The position numbers and the translations under genes were made by a program. A stretch of 64,000 nt of DNA. Origin: Amphibiibacter pelophylacis. Lineage in GTDB: Bacteria; Pseudomonadota; Gammaproteobacteria; Burkholderiales; Burkholderiaceae_C. Positions within the stretch are counted from its first letter, which is position 1. Each line of letters starts with the position of its first letter. Below the pieces are notes generated by a model that saw only the letters and a program-made list of their open reading frames with translations, made no database searches and was not told where the DNA came from. This document shows positions 36,520-45,680 of the stretch, piece by piece. The stretch spans positions 62,001-126,000 of the forward strand of contig NZ_JAWDIE010000001.1 in NCBI RefSeq assembly GCF_037688875.1. The letters run 5' to 3'.

Positions 36520-37526
36520 CTTTGAATATCGGCGTCATTGGCTGCGGCATGATTGGCCGTGACCACACCCGGCGCATCCAGCAGGTACTCAGTGGCGCAC
36601 AGGTCGTTGCTCTGAGCGACGTCAACCGGGCCAACGCGGAGACTGTGCGTCGCGATCTTGCCCCGGATGCCACCCTTTTCGACACCGGCGAGGCGTTGAT
36701 CGCAGCGCCGGAGGTTCATGCGGTACTGGTCACTTCCTGGGGGGCGACTCACGAGCCCTATGTGCTGGCCGCCATCGCTGCGGGCAAGCCCGTATTCTGC
36801 GAAAAACCGCTGGCCACGACGTCCGAGGGAGCACGGCGCATTGTCGAAGCCGAAGTCGCTCATGGCAGCCGCCTGGTGCAGGTGGGGTTCATGCGCCGCT
36901 ACGACGCAGGCTATATCGCTTTGAAAGCAGCCGTGCAGCAGCACACAGGCGCGCCCATCATGGTCCACGCTGCACACCGCAATCCGGCTGTTCCCGAGGC
37001 CTACGTCACGCCCATGGCCATCCATGACACGCTGATCCATGAGATCGACGTCTTCCGCTGGCTGCTGGATGACGATTACGTCTCGGCCCGCGTTCTCTAC
37101 CCGCGCAAGGCTTCCCGCAGCCACAGCCAGCTGCGCGACCCGCAGGTCGTAGTGCTGGAAACGCAGAAAGGTGTTCTGATCGACGTCGAAGTCTTCGTCA
37201 ACTGCGCCTACGGTTATGACATCCAGTGCGAAGTCGTGGGTGAAGAGGGCACCGCCCGCCTGCCTGAACCCATGGCCATCGATCTGCGCTTGGGCGCCCT
37301 GCGCCAGAACGCCATACTGACCGACTGGAAAGACCGCTTCGTTGCTAGCTACGACGTAGAGCTGAATGACTTCATTGCCGCGGCATCCAAAGGCGGTGCC
37401 ACCGGCCCTAGCGCCTGGGACGGTTACGCCGCCGCAGTCACGTCTGACGCCTGCGTGCAGGCGCAGGAGAGCGATGGCCAGGCCGTGGCGATTGTCCTCC
37501 CGGTGCGTCCCGCGCTCTACAACTGA
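36516..37526 (+). CDS. Gfo/Idh/MocA-family oxidoreductase (inositol dehydrogenase-like), second
   Basis: A 336-aa NAD(P)-dependent dehydrogenase. It shows [15 protein letters not shown] (Rossmann), CEKPLAT (EKP at 96-98), VGFMRRYD and [15 protein letters not shown] with the catalytic Asp and His. It resembles inositol 2-dehydrogenases more than other family members. It overlaps the upstream isomerase gene by 4 bases and precedes a third isomerase-type gene. A second inositol dehydrogenase beside iolG may serve a different isomer such as chiro- or scyllo-inositol; this is inference from context. Confidence 0.85.
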   Translation: MTLNIGVIGCGMIGRDHTRRIQQVLSGAQVVALSDVNRANAETVRRDLAPDATLFDTGEALIAAPEVHAVLVTSWGATHEPYVLAAIAAGKPVFCEKPLATTSEGARRIVEAEVAHGSRLVQVGFMRRYDAGYIALKAAVQQHTGAPIMVHAAHRNPAVPEAYVTPMAIHDTLIHEIDVFRWLLDDDYVSARVLYPRKASRSHSQLRDPQVVVLETQKGVLIDVEVFVNCAYGYDIQCEVVGEEGTARLPEPMAIDLRLGALRQNAILTDWKDRFVASYDVELNDFIAAASKGGATGPSAWDGYAAAVTSDACVQAQESDGQAVAIVLPVRPALYN

Positions 37527-37551
37527 TTCATCCCCCACCAGAAAGAATCCC

Positions 37552-38343
37552 ATGCGCTTTTCCCTAAGCCATATCCTGGCGCCAAGCCAGTCTCCCGCCG
37601 AGTTCTTTGCCATGGCTCGCGCCCTGGGCATACGTGATGTCGAGATCCGCAACGACACACCCAATGTGGTCGGAACACTGGCGCCGGCTGATGTCAAGGC
37701 TGCCGCGCAGGTGGCCGAAGTGACCCTGCTGTCGATCAATGCGCTTTACCCCTTCAACGTGTGGAACGACGAGCGCCGTGCCCAGACCGAGAAGCTGGCC
37801 GATTACGCCGCCGCGTGTGGCGCGCAGGCGCTGGTCATGTGTCCTCTGAACGACGGCACGCCGGTTTCCCAGGCCGACGTGGTGAACGCACTCAAGGCCA
37901 TCAAGCCCATTCTGGAGTCGCGCGGTATCAGCGGCCTGGTCGAGCCCTTGGGCTTTCCGGTGTCCTCCCTGCGCCGCAAGGCCGATGCCATCGCGGCGAT
38001 CCAGGCAGCCGGTGGCGAAGGCCGATTCAAACTGGTGCACGACACCTTCCACCACCACCTGGCGGGCGAGACTGAATTCTTCCCCGCGTGGACCGGTCTG
38101 GTCCATATCTCCGGCGTAACCGACAAAGACGTGGCAGTCAGCGACATGCTGGACGCCCACCGCGTGCTGGTCGATGACCGCGACCGGCTCGGCAACGCTG
38201 AACAGATCCGTGCTCTGATCGCTGCCGGGTACAGTGGCCCCTTCAGCTTCGAACCCTTTGCTGCAGAAGTGCAGGAACTCGCTGACCCGCAGTCCGCGCT
38301 GGCTGACAGCATGGGCTGGCTGAGGGAGAGAGTGGCGGCGTAA
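37552..38343 (+). CDS. TIM-barrel isomerase resembling 2-keto-myo-inositol isomerase (IolI)
   Basis: A 263-aa AP-endonuclease-2-fold protein. LSINALYPFN, VEPLGFP, the metal-site segment VHDTFHHHLAG and VHISGVTDK follow the IolI pattern, and the late FSFEPFA carries the last metal-binding Glu. IolI interconverts inosose isomers, which would fit a locus with several inositol dehydrogenases. The frame is open upstream, but the ATG at 37552 sits 25 bases after the dehydrogenase stop and begins at the first barrel strand. It is the last gene of its operon and converges on the next operon with a 4-base gap. Confidence 0.8.
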   Translation: MRFSLSHILAPSQSPAEFFAMARALGIRDVEIRNDTPNVVGTLAPADVKAAAQVAEVTLLSINALYPFNVWNDERRAQTEKLADYAAACGAQALVMCPLNDGTPVSQADVVNALKAIKPILESRGISGLVEPLGFPVSSLRRKADAIAAIQAAGGEGRFKLVHDTFHHHLAGETEFFPAWTGLVHISGVTDKDVAVSDMLDAHRVLVDDRDRLGNAEQIRALIAAGYSGPFSFEPFAAEVQELADPQSALADSMGWLRERVAA

Positions 38344-38347
38344 TGCC

Positions 38348-39520
38348 TCACCTGTAGTCCACCCAGGTCGCGCCCGCGTCGGCCGAGCGCACACAGTTTT
38401 CGACCCAGCGCACGCCTTCGATGCCGGCCTCGATTCCTGGGTAGTGCAGCTCGGCAAGGGCTGCCTTGTCGCCACGGTCGCTTGCCGCCATAGCCTGTGC
38501 GTAGCGCACATACAGGTTGGACCAGGCTTCGAACAGGCCTTCGGGGTGGCCTCCGCCGATGCGGTCGTCGGCCAGTGCACGAGGGTGCAGATAACCCATG
38601 CCGCGCTCCAGCACCTGCAGAGGCTTGCCCTGAACTTCGAAGGTCATCTGGTTGGGCCTTTCGTCCCACCACTCGATGCTGGCCTTGCTGCCGATCACGC
38701 GGATCTTCTGGCCATGCATGGAGCCGGCGTTGACCGCGCAGGACCACACATAACCCACCGCGCCGTTGTCGTACTCCATGATCGTGAAAGCATTGTCTTC
38801 CAGCGGCGCACGGCTCTTGACGAAGCTCTGGCGCGAACACATCAGGCGCTGGATCTTGAGCTGTGGCAGCATCACCTCGCTCAGATAGAGCGGATGCGTG
38901 CCGATGTCGCCCAGCACGTAGCTCGGACCAGCCATCTTCGGGTCCACGCGCCATTTCGTGGCGGGGTTGGCGGCTTCGACCGCTTCGTTGTGGAAACCGT
39001 GCGCGAACTGCATCTGCACGATGCGGATCTCGCCCAGCTCGTCGGCCGCGATCATCTCGCGTGCCTGTTCGATCAGCTGGTGGCCCGCGTAGCCATAGGT
39101 TACACCGACGACTTTGTTTTTTGTAGTGGCCAGCGCGCGCAGCTCTTCGGCCTCGGCCGTGGTGAAGCACAACGGTTTTTCGCAGACCACATGCTGGCCT
39201 GCTTCGAGCGCGGCCTTGCTGATAGCGAAGTGCGTGCCGTTGGGCGTGGCGATGGAGACGGCCCGAATGCCGTCCTGGCGCAGAGCTTCGGCCGCAAACA
39301 TCGTCTTATAGTCGGCGTAACAGCGCTCGGCGTTTACACCGATGGCGACGCCGAAATCATGTCCGCGCTGGGCGTCGATGTCGAAGGCGCCGGCCACGAG
39401 CTTGAACACGCCGTCGCGTAGGGCCGCCGAACGGTGGATGTAGCCGATCTGGCTCTGGCGCCCGCCACCAACCATGGCCCAGGGGATGGCGACGGGGATG
39501 AGGTTTTCTCCGTTGATCAT
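38348..39520 (-). CDS. Gfo/Idh/MocA-family oxidoreductase, third
   Basis: A 390-aa dehydrogenase, longer than the other three in the locus. It has an unusual N-terminus (MINGENLIPVAIPWAMVGGGRQSQIGYIHR) in which the Rossmann glycines are GGGRQS. CEKPLCFT carries the conserved lysine, and VLGDIGTHPLYLSE the catalytic Asp and His. The length and layout resemble the family subgroup that acts on scyllo-inositol or on sugar derivatives. It starts 11 bases after the stop of a TIM-barrel gene, forming a two-gene minus-strand operon under the second LacI regulator. Confidence 0.85.
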   Translation of the reverse strand: MINGENLIPVAIPWAMVGGGRQSQIGYIHRSAALRDGVFKLVAGAFDIDAQRGHDFGVAIGVNAERCYADYKTMFAAEALRQDGIRAVSIATPNGTHFAISKAALEAGQHVVCEKPLCFTTAEAEELRALATTKNKVVGVTYGYAGHQLIEQAREMIAADELGEIRIVQMQFAHGFHNEAVEAANPATKWRVDPKMAGPSYVLGDIGTHPLYLSEVMLPQLKIQRLMCSRQSFVKSRAPLEDNAFTIMEYDNGAVGYVWSCAVNAGSMHGQKIRVIGSKASIEWWDERPNQMTFEVQGKPLQVLERGMGYLHPRALADDRIGGGHPEGLFEAWSNLYVRYAQAMAASDRGDKAALAELHYPGIEAGIEGVRWVENCVRSADAGATWVDYR

Positions 39521-39531
39521 GATGAGCTCTT

Positions 39532-40458
39532 TCAGTTGAAACCCACACTGCGAAGGAAGTCCCGGCTGGCCCTGACGTCGTTCATGACCGAGCCCTTGTT
39601 GCACGGATCGCGCTCCTGCTCGACCGTGATGTAGCCCTGGTAGCCGATGTCGGCGAGCGTCTGGCGAATGCCGTCGTAGTTGAGAGCGCCTTGGCCGATG
39701 GGACACATCACGCCTTCGCCGCAGGCTTCAAAGAAGCGGATGCGTTTGGCCAGCACGGTGTCGAGGGCAGTGCGGTCAATGTCCTTGAAGTGCACGTAGT
39801 CGATGCGGTGCGCGTACTTGCGCAACCAGGTGGCGGGGTCCATTCCCGAGTAGTAACTGTGGCCGGTGTCGATGCACAGCCCGGCCACCTCGTGGGGGAT
39901 ATCCGCCATGATCCGGTCGATTTCGTCGGCGAATTCGATATATCCACCCGCATGCGGATGAATGACGCTGCGGATGCCGTAGGTCTGCCACGACAACTCA
40001 GCGATGTCGCGGATGTGGCCGACCAGAGTGTCCCACTGCCCGGTTGAGAGGCGCGGAGCGCGCTCACTATGGCCCGCGGCGTAGTCGCGTTCGTCGTGGC
40101 CCCAGTCCATTACCACCAGGTAGGGTGCGGCAAAGCGTTGACCTTCTTCGGTAGGCAGCTTGGGCAGCTGGCGGATCAGCGTGCAAATTTCATGTGTCTG
40201 GCGGATCAGGTTCTCGCCGTTGGAGGATGCCACCAGATCGTCAAAAATCGTGCCGGCCACAATGCGCAGGCCATGCTTGTCCAGCTCGGCCGAGACGGTG
40301 CCGATGTTCAGCGGCATATAGCCATAGGGGCCAAGTTCCAGCCCTTGGTAGCCGGCCTGGCTGGCCTCGCTCAGTACGCTGGTCCAGTGCGGCAGGTGTG
40401 GGTTCCTGACGTCGTCAACGCCCCAGCAGCAGGGCGCACTCATGATGTGGATGCTCAT
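39532..40458 (-). CDS. Sugar phosphate isomerase/epimerase (IolE-like TIM barrel)
   Basis: A 308-aa xylose-isomerase-like TIM barrel protein. Features: the start MSIHIMSAPCCWGVDD, YQGLELGPYGYMP, VIHPHAGGYIEF with a metal Glu nearby, LCIDTGHSYY (Asp/His metal pair), HFKDID and ITVEQERDP (metal Glu). This pattern is that of inosose dehydratase IolE, and a second, more typical IolE lies at 49568-50494. The start codon lacks a clear ribosome site. Upstream is the remnant of another isomerase gene that once may have headed this operon. Confidence 0.85.
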   Translation of the reverse strand: MSIHIMSAPCCWGVDDVRNPHLPHWTSVLSEASQAGYQGLELGPYGYMPLNIGTVSAELDKHGLRIVAGTIFDDLVASSNGENLIRQTHEICTLIRQLPKLPTEEGQRFAAPYLVVMDWGHDERDYAAGHSERAPRLSTGQWDTLVGHIRDIAELSWQTYGIRSVIHPHAGGYIEFADEIDRIMADIPHEVAGLCIDTGHSYYSGMDPATWLRKYAHRIDYVHFKDIDRTALDTVLAKRIRFFEACGEGVMCPIGQGALNYDGIRQTLADIGYQGYITVEQERDPCNKGSVMNDVRASRDFLRSVGFN

Positions 40459-40576
40459 GGAAATTTCTGAAAAGGAAGGCGCTCGGCGGCGCGGAAATTT
40501 GTCAAGGGAGCGCAGCAATTCGGCACGCATCGCGGCCTTGCAACTTGAAATCAGTCATGCGCTCTTGGGTGGCCCG

Positions 40577-40632
40577 GGGCAGTTGTTCCAGGCTCAGGGG
40601 CCGGAACATGTACGGGTCAAGGGCGATTTCAT
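40577..40632 (-). pseudogene. Remnant of a TIM-barrel isomerase gene 5' end
   Basis: On the minus strand an AGGAG ribosome site precedes an ATG at 40632. The following bases match the start of the isomerase gene at 35605 (IALDPYMFRPLSLEQLP against [17 protein letters not shown]), except for a 1-base deletion in codon 2 that breaks the frame. Homology ends after about 18 codons. The 355-base gap between the two divergent genes (40459-40813) holds this remnant and a palindrome, and otherwise nothing I can support. Confidence 0.7.
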
Positions 40633-40725
40633 GGGGATATCTCCTGCGGGTCGCGTCTATCATTACTCTGATGGTTTGTATGTCTCGGGCCAACCGTCGG
40701 CAGAGCATTCAGTCAGGTGCGAATT

Positions 40726-40752
40726 GTTGATTTTTAGCAGTTTAAAATCAAC
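40726..40752. promoter_or_regulatory. Inverted repeat upstream of LacI regulator 2
   Basis: The 9-bp arms GTTGATTTT and AAAATCAAC are separated by 9 bases. The repeat lies 61 nt before the second LacI-family gene and between it and the divergent operon. It resembles a LacI-type operator; it has no T-run that would make it a terminator. Confidence 0.45.
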
Positions 40753-40813
40753 GATTTGGCTCCTTCGCATATCAGTGCGATCACGGCCAGACTGAAAATT
40801 TGATAGAACCATC

Positions 40814-41851
40814 ATGAACAAGCCGCATAGCGCTGAGCCGACTATGGCCGACGTGGCCCGCGAGGCGGGCGTGGGCGTGGCCACGGTAGACCGCGTCATC
40901 AACCGGCGCGCGCCGGTTCGTCCCGACACCGCGCAGCGCGTGCTAGCGGCCGCCGAGGCTGTGGGCTTTCGCCGCGCGGGGCTGATCCGCCGACGTTTGG
41001 GCGAGCAGGCCCGCCCGCTCACGCTGGGTTTCGTGCTGCAGAGCGCGCATTCGCCCTTCTATCGGGCGCTGGGTGCTGCGCTGCGGGCGGCCGTGCGGGG
41101 TCTGCCCAAGCCCGGCGCCCAGCCCGTGCTGAGCTTTCTGGACGACCTGACACCACGCCGCGTGGCGCAGCGCCTCGCAGAGCTGGGCCAGATCTGCGAC
41201 GCGGTGGCAGTGGTCGCGGCAGACCACCCGCAGATCACACAGGCCGTGGAGGCGGTGAGTGCTCGGGGCGTGCCAGTGTTCGCGCTGGTCTCGGACCTGA
41301 CCGCGCCCTCTCTGGCCGGCTATGTAGGGGTGGACAACCGGAAAGTCGGCCAAACGGCAGCCTGGACCATGTCGCGCCTGTGCCGTCAGGGCAAGCTGGG
41401 GCTCATCCTTGGCAGTCACCGCTACCTGTGCCAGGAGCAGTGCGAGGTGAGCTTCCGCTCCTGGCTGCGCGAAAGCGCGCCGGGCTTTCAGGTGCTTGAA
41501 TCCCTGGTCAGCCTCGAAGACGTGGGGCTGGCGCGCGCCACGACGCAGGAGCTGCTACATCTACACCCTGACTTGGTGGGTGTATACGTGGCCGGCGGCG
41601 GCGTGGAGGGCGTGATTGACGCACTGCGCGAGGCCGCGAGACCTGACCTGATTGTGGTCTGTCACGATCTCACCGAGGTGACTCGTCAGGCCATGCTGGA
41701 CGGCTGCGTCACTGTGCTTCTCTCACACCCTTGTGAGTGGATGTCCACCCGCCTGTGCGAGGCCATGGCCGCCGCGGTGTGCGCGCCGCAGGCAGACAGC
41801 AGGCTGCAGGCAGCGCTGCCGTTTCTGGTTCACACCTTGGCCAACGTTTGA
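40814..41851 (+). CDS. LacI-family transcriptional regulator 2
   Basis: A 345-aa protein with the helix-turn-helix MADVAREAGVGVATVDRVIN and a sugar-binding-protein-like sensor domain (LGFVLQSAHSPFYRALGAAL, GYVGVDNRKVGQTAAW). It shares the TVDRVhN signature with the first LacI regulator, so the two are likely paralogues with different inducers. It is divergent from the isomerase/dehydrogenase operon and convergent with the ribose-type ABC operon, whose terminator lies just after its stop codon. Confidence 0.9.
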   Translation: MNKPHSAEPTMADVAREAGVGVATVDRVINRRAPVRPDTAQRVLAAAEAVGFRRAGLIRRRLGEQARPLTLGFVLQSAHSPFYRALGAALRAAVRGLPKPGAQPVLSFLDDLTPRRVAQRLAELGQICDAVAVVAADHPQITQAVEAVSARGVPVFALVSDLTAPSLAGYVGVDNRKVGQTAAWTMSRLCRQGKLGLILGSHRYLCQEQCEVSFRSWLRESAPGFQVLESLVSLEDVGLARATTQELLHLHPDLVGVYVAGGGVEGVIDALREAARPDLIVVCHDLTEVTRQAMLDGCVTVLLSHPCEWMSTRLCEAMAAAVCAPQADSRLQAALPFLVHTLANV

Positions 41852-41863
41852 CAGGCAGCGGCG

Positions 41864-41892
41864 AAAAAAAGAGTCGCCAAAAGGCGACTCTT
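41864..41892 (-). terminator. Rho-independent terminator of the inositol ABC operon
   Basis: A 10-bp stem (41869-41878 with 41883-41892) closes a 4-base loop. On the minus strand it runs into seven T residues, so it mainly ends the permease operon; a short weaker T/A stretch on the plus side could also serve the LacI gene. Confidence 0.88.
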
Positions 41893-41918
41893 AATTCAGT
41901 GAGGATAAAAGAGGAAAC

Positions 41919-42938
41919 TCAGGCGCGACCTTTGCGGTTCCTGTACTGGTCCGCCACCACCGCTGCAACGATGATCACGCCCTTGACCATCTCCTGGTAG
42001 TAAGCGTCGATGCGGATGAATGTGAAGCCTGAGGTCATCACACCCAGGATGAGCACGCCGATCACGGTGCCGGTGATGCGGCCCTTGCCGCCCGCCAGCG
42101 AGGTGCCACCGATAACGACGGCCGCAATGGCGTCCAGCTCGTACATCACGCCCATGCTCGACTGGCCGGAAATGGCGCGCGCCGCAGTCACTGTGCCGGC
42201 AATACCGGCCAGCGTGCCTGCGATGGTGTAGATCCAGATGATGTGACGGTTGACGTTGATGCCCGAGACGATGGCTGCCTGCCGGTTGGCGCCAATGGCG
42301 TAAGTGAATTTGCCAAAGCGCGTGTAGCGCAGCACGATGTGGAAAATCACCGCCAGGATCAGGAAAAGGTAGACCGGATTTGCGCCGGAGCCTATCCACG
42401 CGAAGTTGTCGGTCAGCATGGACACGGGCATGCCGCCGGTGAACCATTTGGCAAAACCGCGTGCTGCGACCATTGTGCCCAGTGTGGCGATGAAAGCCGG
42501 GATGGCTGTGTAGGCGATCAGTGATCCGTTGATCAGGCCGACGATGAGGCCGATACCTGCTCCGGCCAGAATGGGCCACAGGATGGGCAGATTGGTCAAC
42601 GCCGGGAACACCGCACGCGGGAAGTCCGATACCTGCGCGAGGCTAGCGGCAACCACAGCCGATGCCGCTACCACGGAGCCGGATGACAGATCAATGCCGC
42701 TGGTGATGATGACCAGGTTGACCCCGATAGCGATGATGCCGATCACGGCCATCTGCAGGATGATGATCTGAAGCCTCTCCGGGTTGAGCATGAAGCTCTG
42801 GCCGTTGAGCACCCAGCCTAGTACTTCAAACATCAGGCATATGCCCACCAGCACGGCAAAAATACTGGCCTCCTGCGGGATTTTGAATCGGGGGGCGGAG
42901 TTGAGTCCAGGGGCTACTTGGGCAACGTCATTGCTCAT
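41919..42938 (-). CDS. Ribose-type sugar ABC transporter permease
   Basis: A 339-aa inner-membrane permease of the RbsC class with about nine hydrophobic segments. GIDLSSGS, the pore-loop region PAFIATLGTMVAARG and AAVVIGGTSLAGGKG are the class hallmarks. It is the last gene of a three-gene operon with ATPase and binding protein, placed inside the inositol locus beside iolC. The likely cargo is therefore an inositol or inosose; this is contextual. Confidence 0.92.
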   Translation of the reverse strand: MSNDVAQVAPGLNSAPRFKIPQEASIFAVLVGICLMFEVLGWVLNGQSFMLNPERLQIIILQMAVIGIIAIGVNLVIITSGIDLSSGSVVAASAVVAASLAQVSDFPRAVFPALTNLPILWPILAGAGIGLIVGLINGSLIAYTAIPAFIATLGTMVAARGFAKWFTGGMPVSMLTDNFAWIGSGANPVYLFLILAVIFHIVLRYTRFGKFTYAIGANRQAAIVSGINVNRHIIWIYTIAGTLAGIAGTVTAARAISGQSSMGVMYELDAIAAVVIGGTSLAGGKGRITGTVIGVLILGVMTSGFTFIRIDAYYQEMVKGVIIVAAVVADQYRNRKGRA

Positions 42939-42955
42939 TGGAAAACCTCGTCGGG

Positions 42956-44494
42956 TTATCGGGAGGCCAGGTCCATCACGCTGACCTGGCTGGCTTCGGA
43001 TCGGTCGAGAATGCCGGTGATGCGGCCCTGGTGCATGACGGCCACGCGGTCGCTCATGCCCAGGACTTCAGGCATTTCGGAGGAAATCATCAGAATGGCG
43101 ACGCCTTGGCCGGCCAGTTCGGAGACCAGACGGTGGATTTCGGCCTTGGCACCGACATCAATGCCACGCGTGGGCTCGTCCAGAATCAGGATGGACGGTT
43201 GGGTCAGCAGCCAGCGCGCCACCAGCACTTTCTGCTGGTTGCCGCCCGACAGGTTCTGGATGGTTTCCTGCATGTCGGGTGTCTTGACGCGCAGCTTCTG
43301 GGACATCTCTGTGGCGTCGCGAGCTAACTGCGCCCCCTGGACAAAGCCCAGTGCGTTCACGTAGCGCTGGTTCAGTACCGCCATTTCCGTGTTGGTTTGT
43401 ATGTCCAGACACAGGAAGCAGCCGGTGTCCTTGCGATCTTCGGTCAGGAAGGCCATGCCGTGATGCATGGCGGTTGCGGGCTTGTCAACGTTTACCGTCT
43501 GGCCCCGGATGCTGATCTGGCCGCTGGTTGCGGGAGTGACGCCAAATAATGTCTCGGCGACGTTGGACCGGCCTGAGCCAACCAGTCCAGCCAGCCCCAG
43601 GATTTCGCCTGCACGAATGTCAAATGAAACGTCTTCAAAGACCCCTTTCAGACCCAGATTTTTCACCGATAGAACCACGTCGCCGATGGGCACGGTTTCC
43701 TTGGGGAACATCTGTGTAATCTCGCGCCCGACCATCATCTTGATGATGTCGTCGCGAGTGACTTCACTGGAAGCGCAGGTGGCGATGTACTGGCCGTCGC
43801 GGAATACCGAGAACTCATCGGCGATTTCGAACAGCTCGTTCATCTTGTGCGTGATGTAGATGATGCCTTTGCCCTGTTCGCGCAGCTGTCGGATGATCCG
43901 AAAGAGGTGATCCACTTCTTTCTCGGTGAGCGCTGAAGTGGGTTCGTCCATGATGAGCACGTCCGAGTTCCACGACACAGCTTTGGCGATCTCCACCATC
44001 TGGCGCGCGGCCACGGACAGGGTCTGGATTTCTGCCAGCGGGTCGATGTCGATGTTCAGTCGTGCAAACAGTGTCTCGGTTTGCGCCTTTAGTGCGGCGT
44101 GATCGACAAAGCCGAAGCGGTTTTTGGGTTCGCGTGTGATCCAGACATTTTCGGCCACGGTCATGTGCGGCATCAGGTTGAGTTCCTGATGGATCATCGC
44201 GATGCCCTGACTGAGTGCGTCAATGGGCGAGCGCAGCACCACGGGCTGGCCTTTGAGCCTTATCTCGCCTTGATCGGGGATGTAAACGCCCGCGATGATT
44301 TTCATGAGCGTGGATTTGCCTGCGCCGTTCTCACCCATCAGGGCGTGGACGGTCCCGGCTTTCAAAGCGAACTGCACCTTGTCCAGCGCAACCACGCCAG
44401 GGAAGGTTTTGCGGATGCCACTGATCTCCAGCAGCGGGGCTGCCACATGGGTATGGCGTGAGGGAGGGGGCTCCAGGTGGGTGGCGGTGGACAT
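42956..44494 (-). CDS. Ribose-type sugar ABC transporter ATP-binding protein
   Basis: A 512-aa protein with two fused ABC domains, as in RbsA. Domain 1 has [26 protein letters not shown] and [11 protein letters not shown]. Domain 2 has a degenerate Walker A (GLVGSGRSN) and [15 protein letters not shown] with [10 protein letters not shown]. That asymmetry is normal for the class. It begins after the binding-protein gene and ends 17 bases before the permease gene. Confidence 0.93.
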   Translation of the reverse strand: MSTATHLEPPPSRHTHVAAPLLEISGIRKTFPGVVALDKVQFALKAGTVHALMGENGAGKSTLMKIIAGVYIPDQGEIRLKGQPVVLRSPIDALSQGIAMIHQELNLMPHMTVAENVWITREPKNRFGFVDHAALKAQTETLFARLNIDIDPLAEIQTLSVAARQMVEIAKAVSWNSDVLIMDEPTSALTEKEVDHLFRIIRQLREQGKGIIYITHKMNELFEIADEFSVFRDGQYIATCASSEVTRDDIIKMMVGREITQMFPKETVPIGDVVLSVKNLGLKGVFEDVSFDIRAGEILGLAGLVGSGRSNVAETLFGVTPATSGQISIRGQTVNVDKPATAMHHGMAFLTEDRKDTGCFLCLDIQTNTEMAVLNQRYVNALGFVQGAQLARDATEMSQKLRVKTPDMQETIQNLSGGNQQKVLVARWLLTQPSILILDEPTRGIDVGAKAEIHRLVSELAGQGVAILMISSEMPEVLGMSDRVAVMHQGRITGILDRSEASQVSVMDLASR

Positions 44495-44565
44495 AAAGCA
44501 GGCTCCAGACTGGGAAAGGGACGCAGGGCAGGCGCCAGACCCACCCCGCCGCGACAGTCCGGAGA

Positions 44566-45495
44566 TCAGTTCTTGCCGGTGTACTTGCTCAGGTTCTCGG
44601 GCGTGACCAGCTCAAAAGGCACGTTGACAAAGCGGTCCACCGGCTGTTTCTTGGCCAGCTTGAGCGCCGAAATCACCGCGCCTGCGCCCTGTCCTGCGGC
44701 GTTCTGGAAAACGGTCACCTTCAGGTCGCCTGCTTTCATCGAAACCAGAGCGTCCGGTGTGGCATCAATGCCTGCCACGATGGTTGCTGGCGTCCACTTG
44801 CGACCGGCCTTGAGGGCGTTGATGGCGCCCAGAGCCATTTCATCGTTGTTGGCGATGATGGCGTCAAATTTCACGCCTGATGACAGCCAGTTGGTGGTGA
44901 TGTCCTGGGCGCTGGTGCGGCTCCACTTGCCTTCGCGCTTGTCGACGATCTTCAGGCCCGAACATTCCTTGGTTGCCACAACGTCTTCAATATCTTTGCT
45001 GCGGGTGCGCGCTGCTTCGTTGGACAGGTCGCCCATCAGTACGAGCAGGTCGCCTTTGCCTTTAAGCAGTTTGCAGACTTGCTGGGTCTGCAATGTGCCG
45101 GAGACCTTCTCGTCTGAGGCGACAAAGGCCACACCAGCAGGCAGCTTCTCAAAATCGACCGGCTTGCGATTGACGTAGACCAGAGGAATTTTCGCGTCCG
45201 TGACCATTTTGGTGATCTTGGGCGTGACGTCCGTGTCCACCGGATTGACGATGATGGCATCGACCTTTTCGGCAATGAAGTTCTGGATCTGGCTGAGCTG
45301 TTTGCCCACATCCGCTTGAGCGTCCTCAACTTGCACAGTAGCGCCCTGTTTTTTCGCGGCGTCCAAAGTGCCATTCTTGAGTAGAGTCAAAAAGGTGTCC
45401 AGCTCGGCCATGGCCAGACCAATTTTCTCGGCGTGAGCCGCCAGCGGACTCAGAAGGGCGGCGGTGGCGGCGGAGGCAAGAATCAGTTTTTTCAT
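44566..45495 (-). CDS. Periplasmic sugar-binding protein (ribose/inositol type)
   Basis: A 309-aa family 4 binding protein (Peripla_BP_4). The signal peptide [22 protein letters not shown] is clear; mature residues include [25 protein letters not shown] and GIDATPD, the pattern of ribose, galactose and inositol binders. The ATG at 45495 with a GGAGA site is preferred over an upstream ATG at 45534. It heads the ABC operon. The AT-rich gap to the divergent iolC carries a long palindrome, which suggests joint control. Confidence 0.92.
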   Translation of the reverse strand: MKKLILASAATAALLSPLAAHAEKIGLAMAELDTFLTLLKNGTLDAAKKQGATVQVEDAQADVGKQLSQIQNFIAEKVDAIIVNPVDTDVTPKITKMVTDAKIPLVYVNRKPVDFEKLPAGVAFVASDEKVSGTLQTQQVCKLLKGKGDLLVLMGDLSNEAARTRSKDIEDVVATKECSGLKIVDKREGKWSRTSAQDITTNWLSSGVKFDAIIANNDEMALGAINALKAGRKWTPATIVAGIDATPDALVSMKAGDLKVTVFQNAAGQGAGAVISALKLAKKQPVDRFVNVPFELVTPENLSKYTGKN

Positions 45496-45581
45496 TACGG
45501 TCTCCAAGGGTGTGTATGTCGGTTTTGCGCTCATCGAAAGGCATGGACAGATGACAAGACAGATTATGGGTTCTTGTTGAA

Positions 45582-45615
45582 AAAATTTTCTAAGTGTTTT
45601 TACTAAGAAAATTTT
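45582..45615. promoter_or_regulatory. Long AT-rich palindrome between the ABC operon and iolC
   Basis: Two 14-bp arms, AAAATTTTCTAAGT and ACTAAGAAAATTTT, match at 13 positions around a 6-base centre. It sits 66 nt before iolC and 86 nt before the divergent binding-protein gene. It is a good candidate for the shared operator of the inositol genes; which regulator binds is unknown. Confidence 0.55.
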
Positions 45616-45680
45616 ATTTCTTTTCTGATGCGTTTGTCCTAGACTGCCACCCCATCTGCCCCAGAGCGAGCGCCAGTTCG

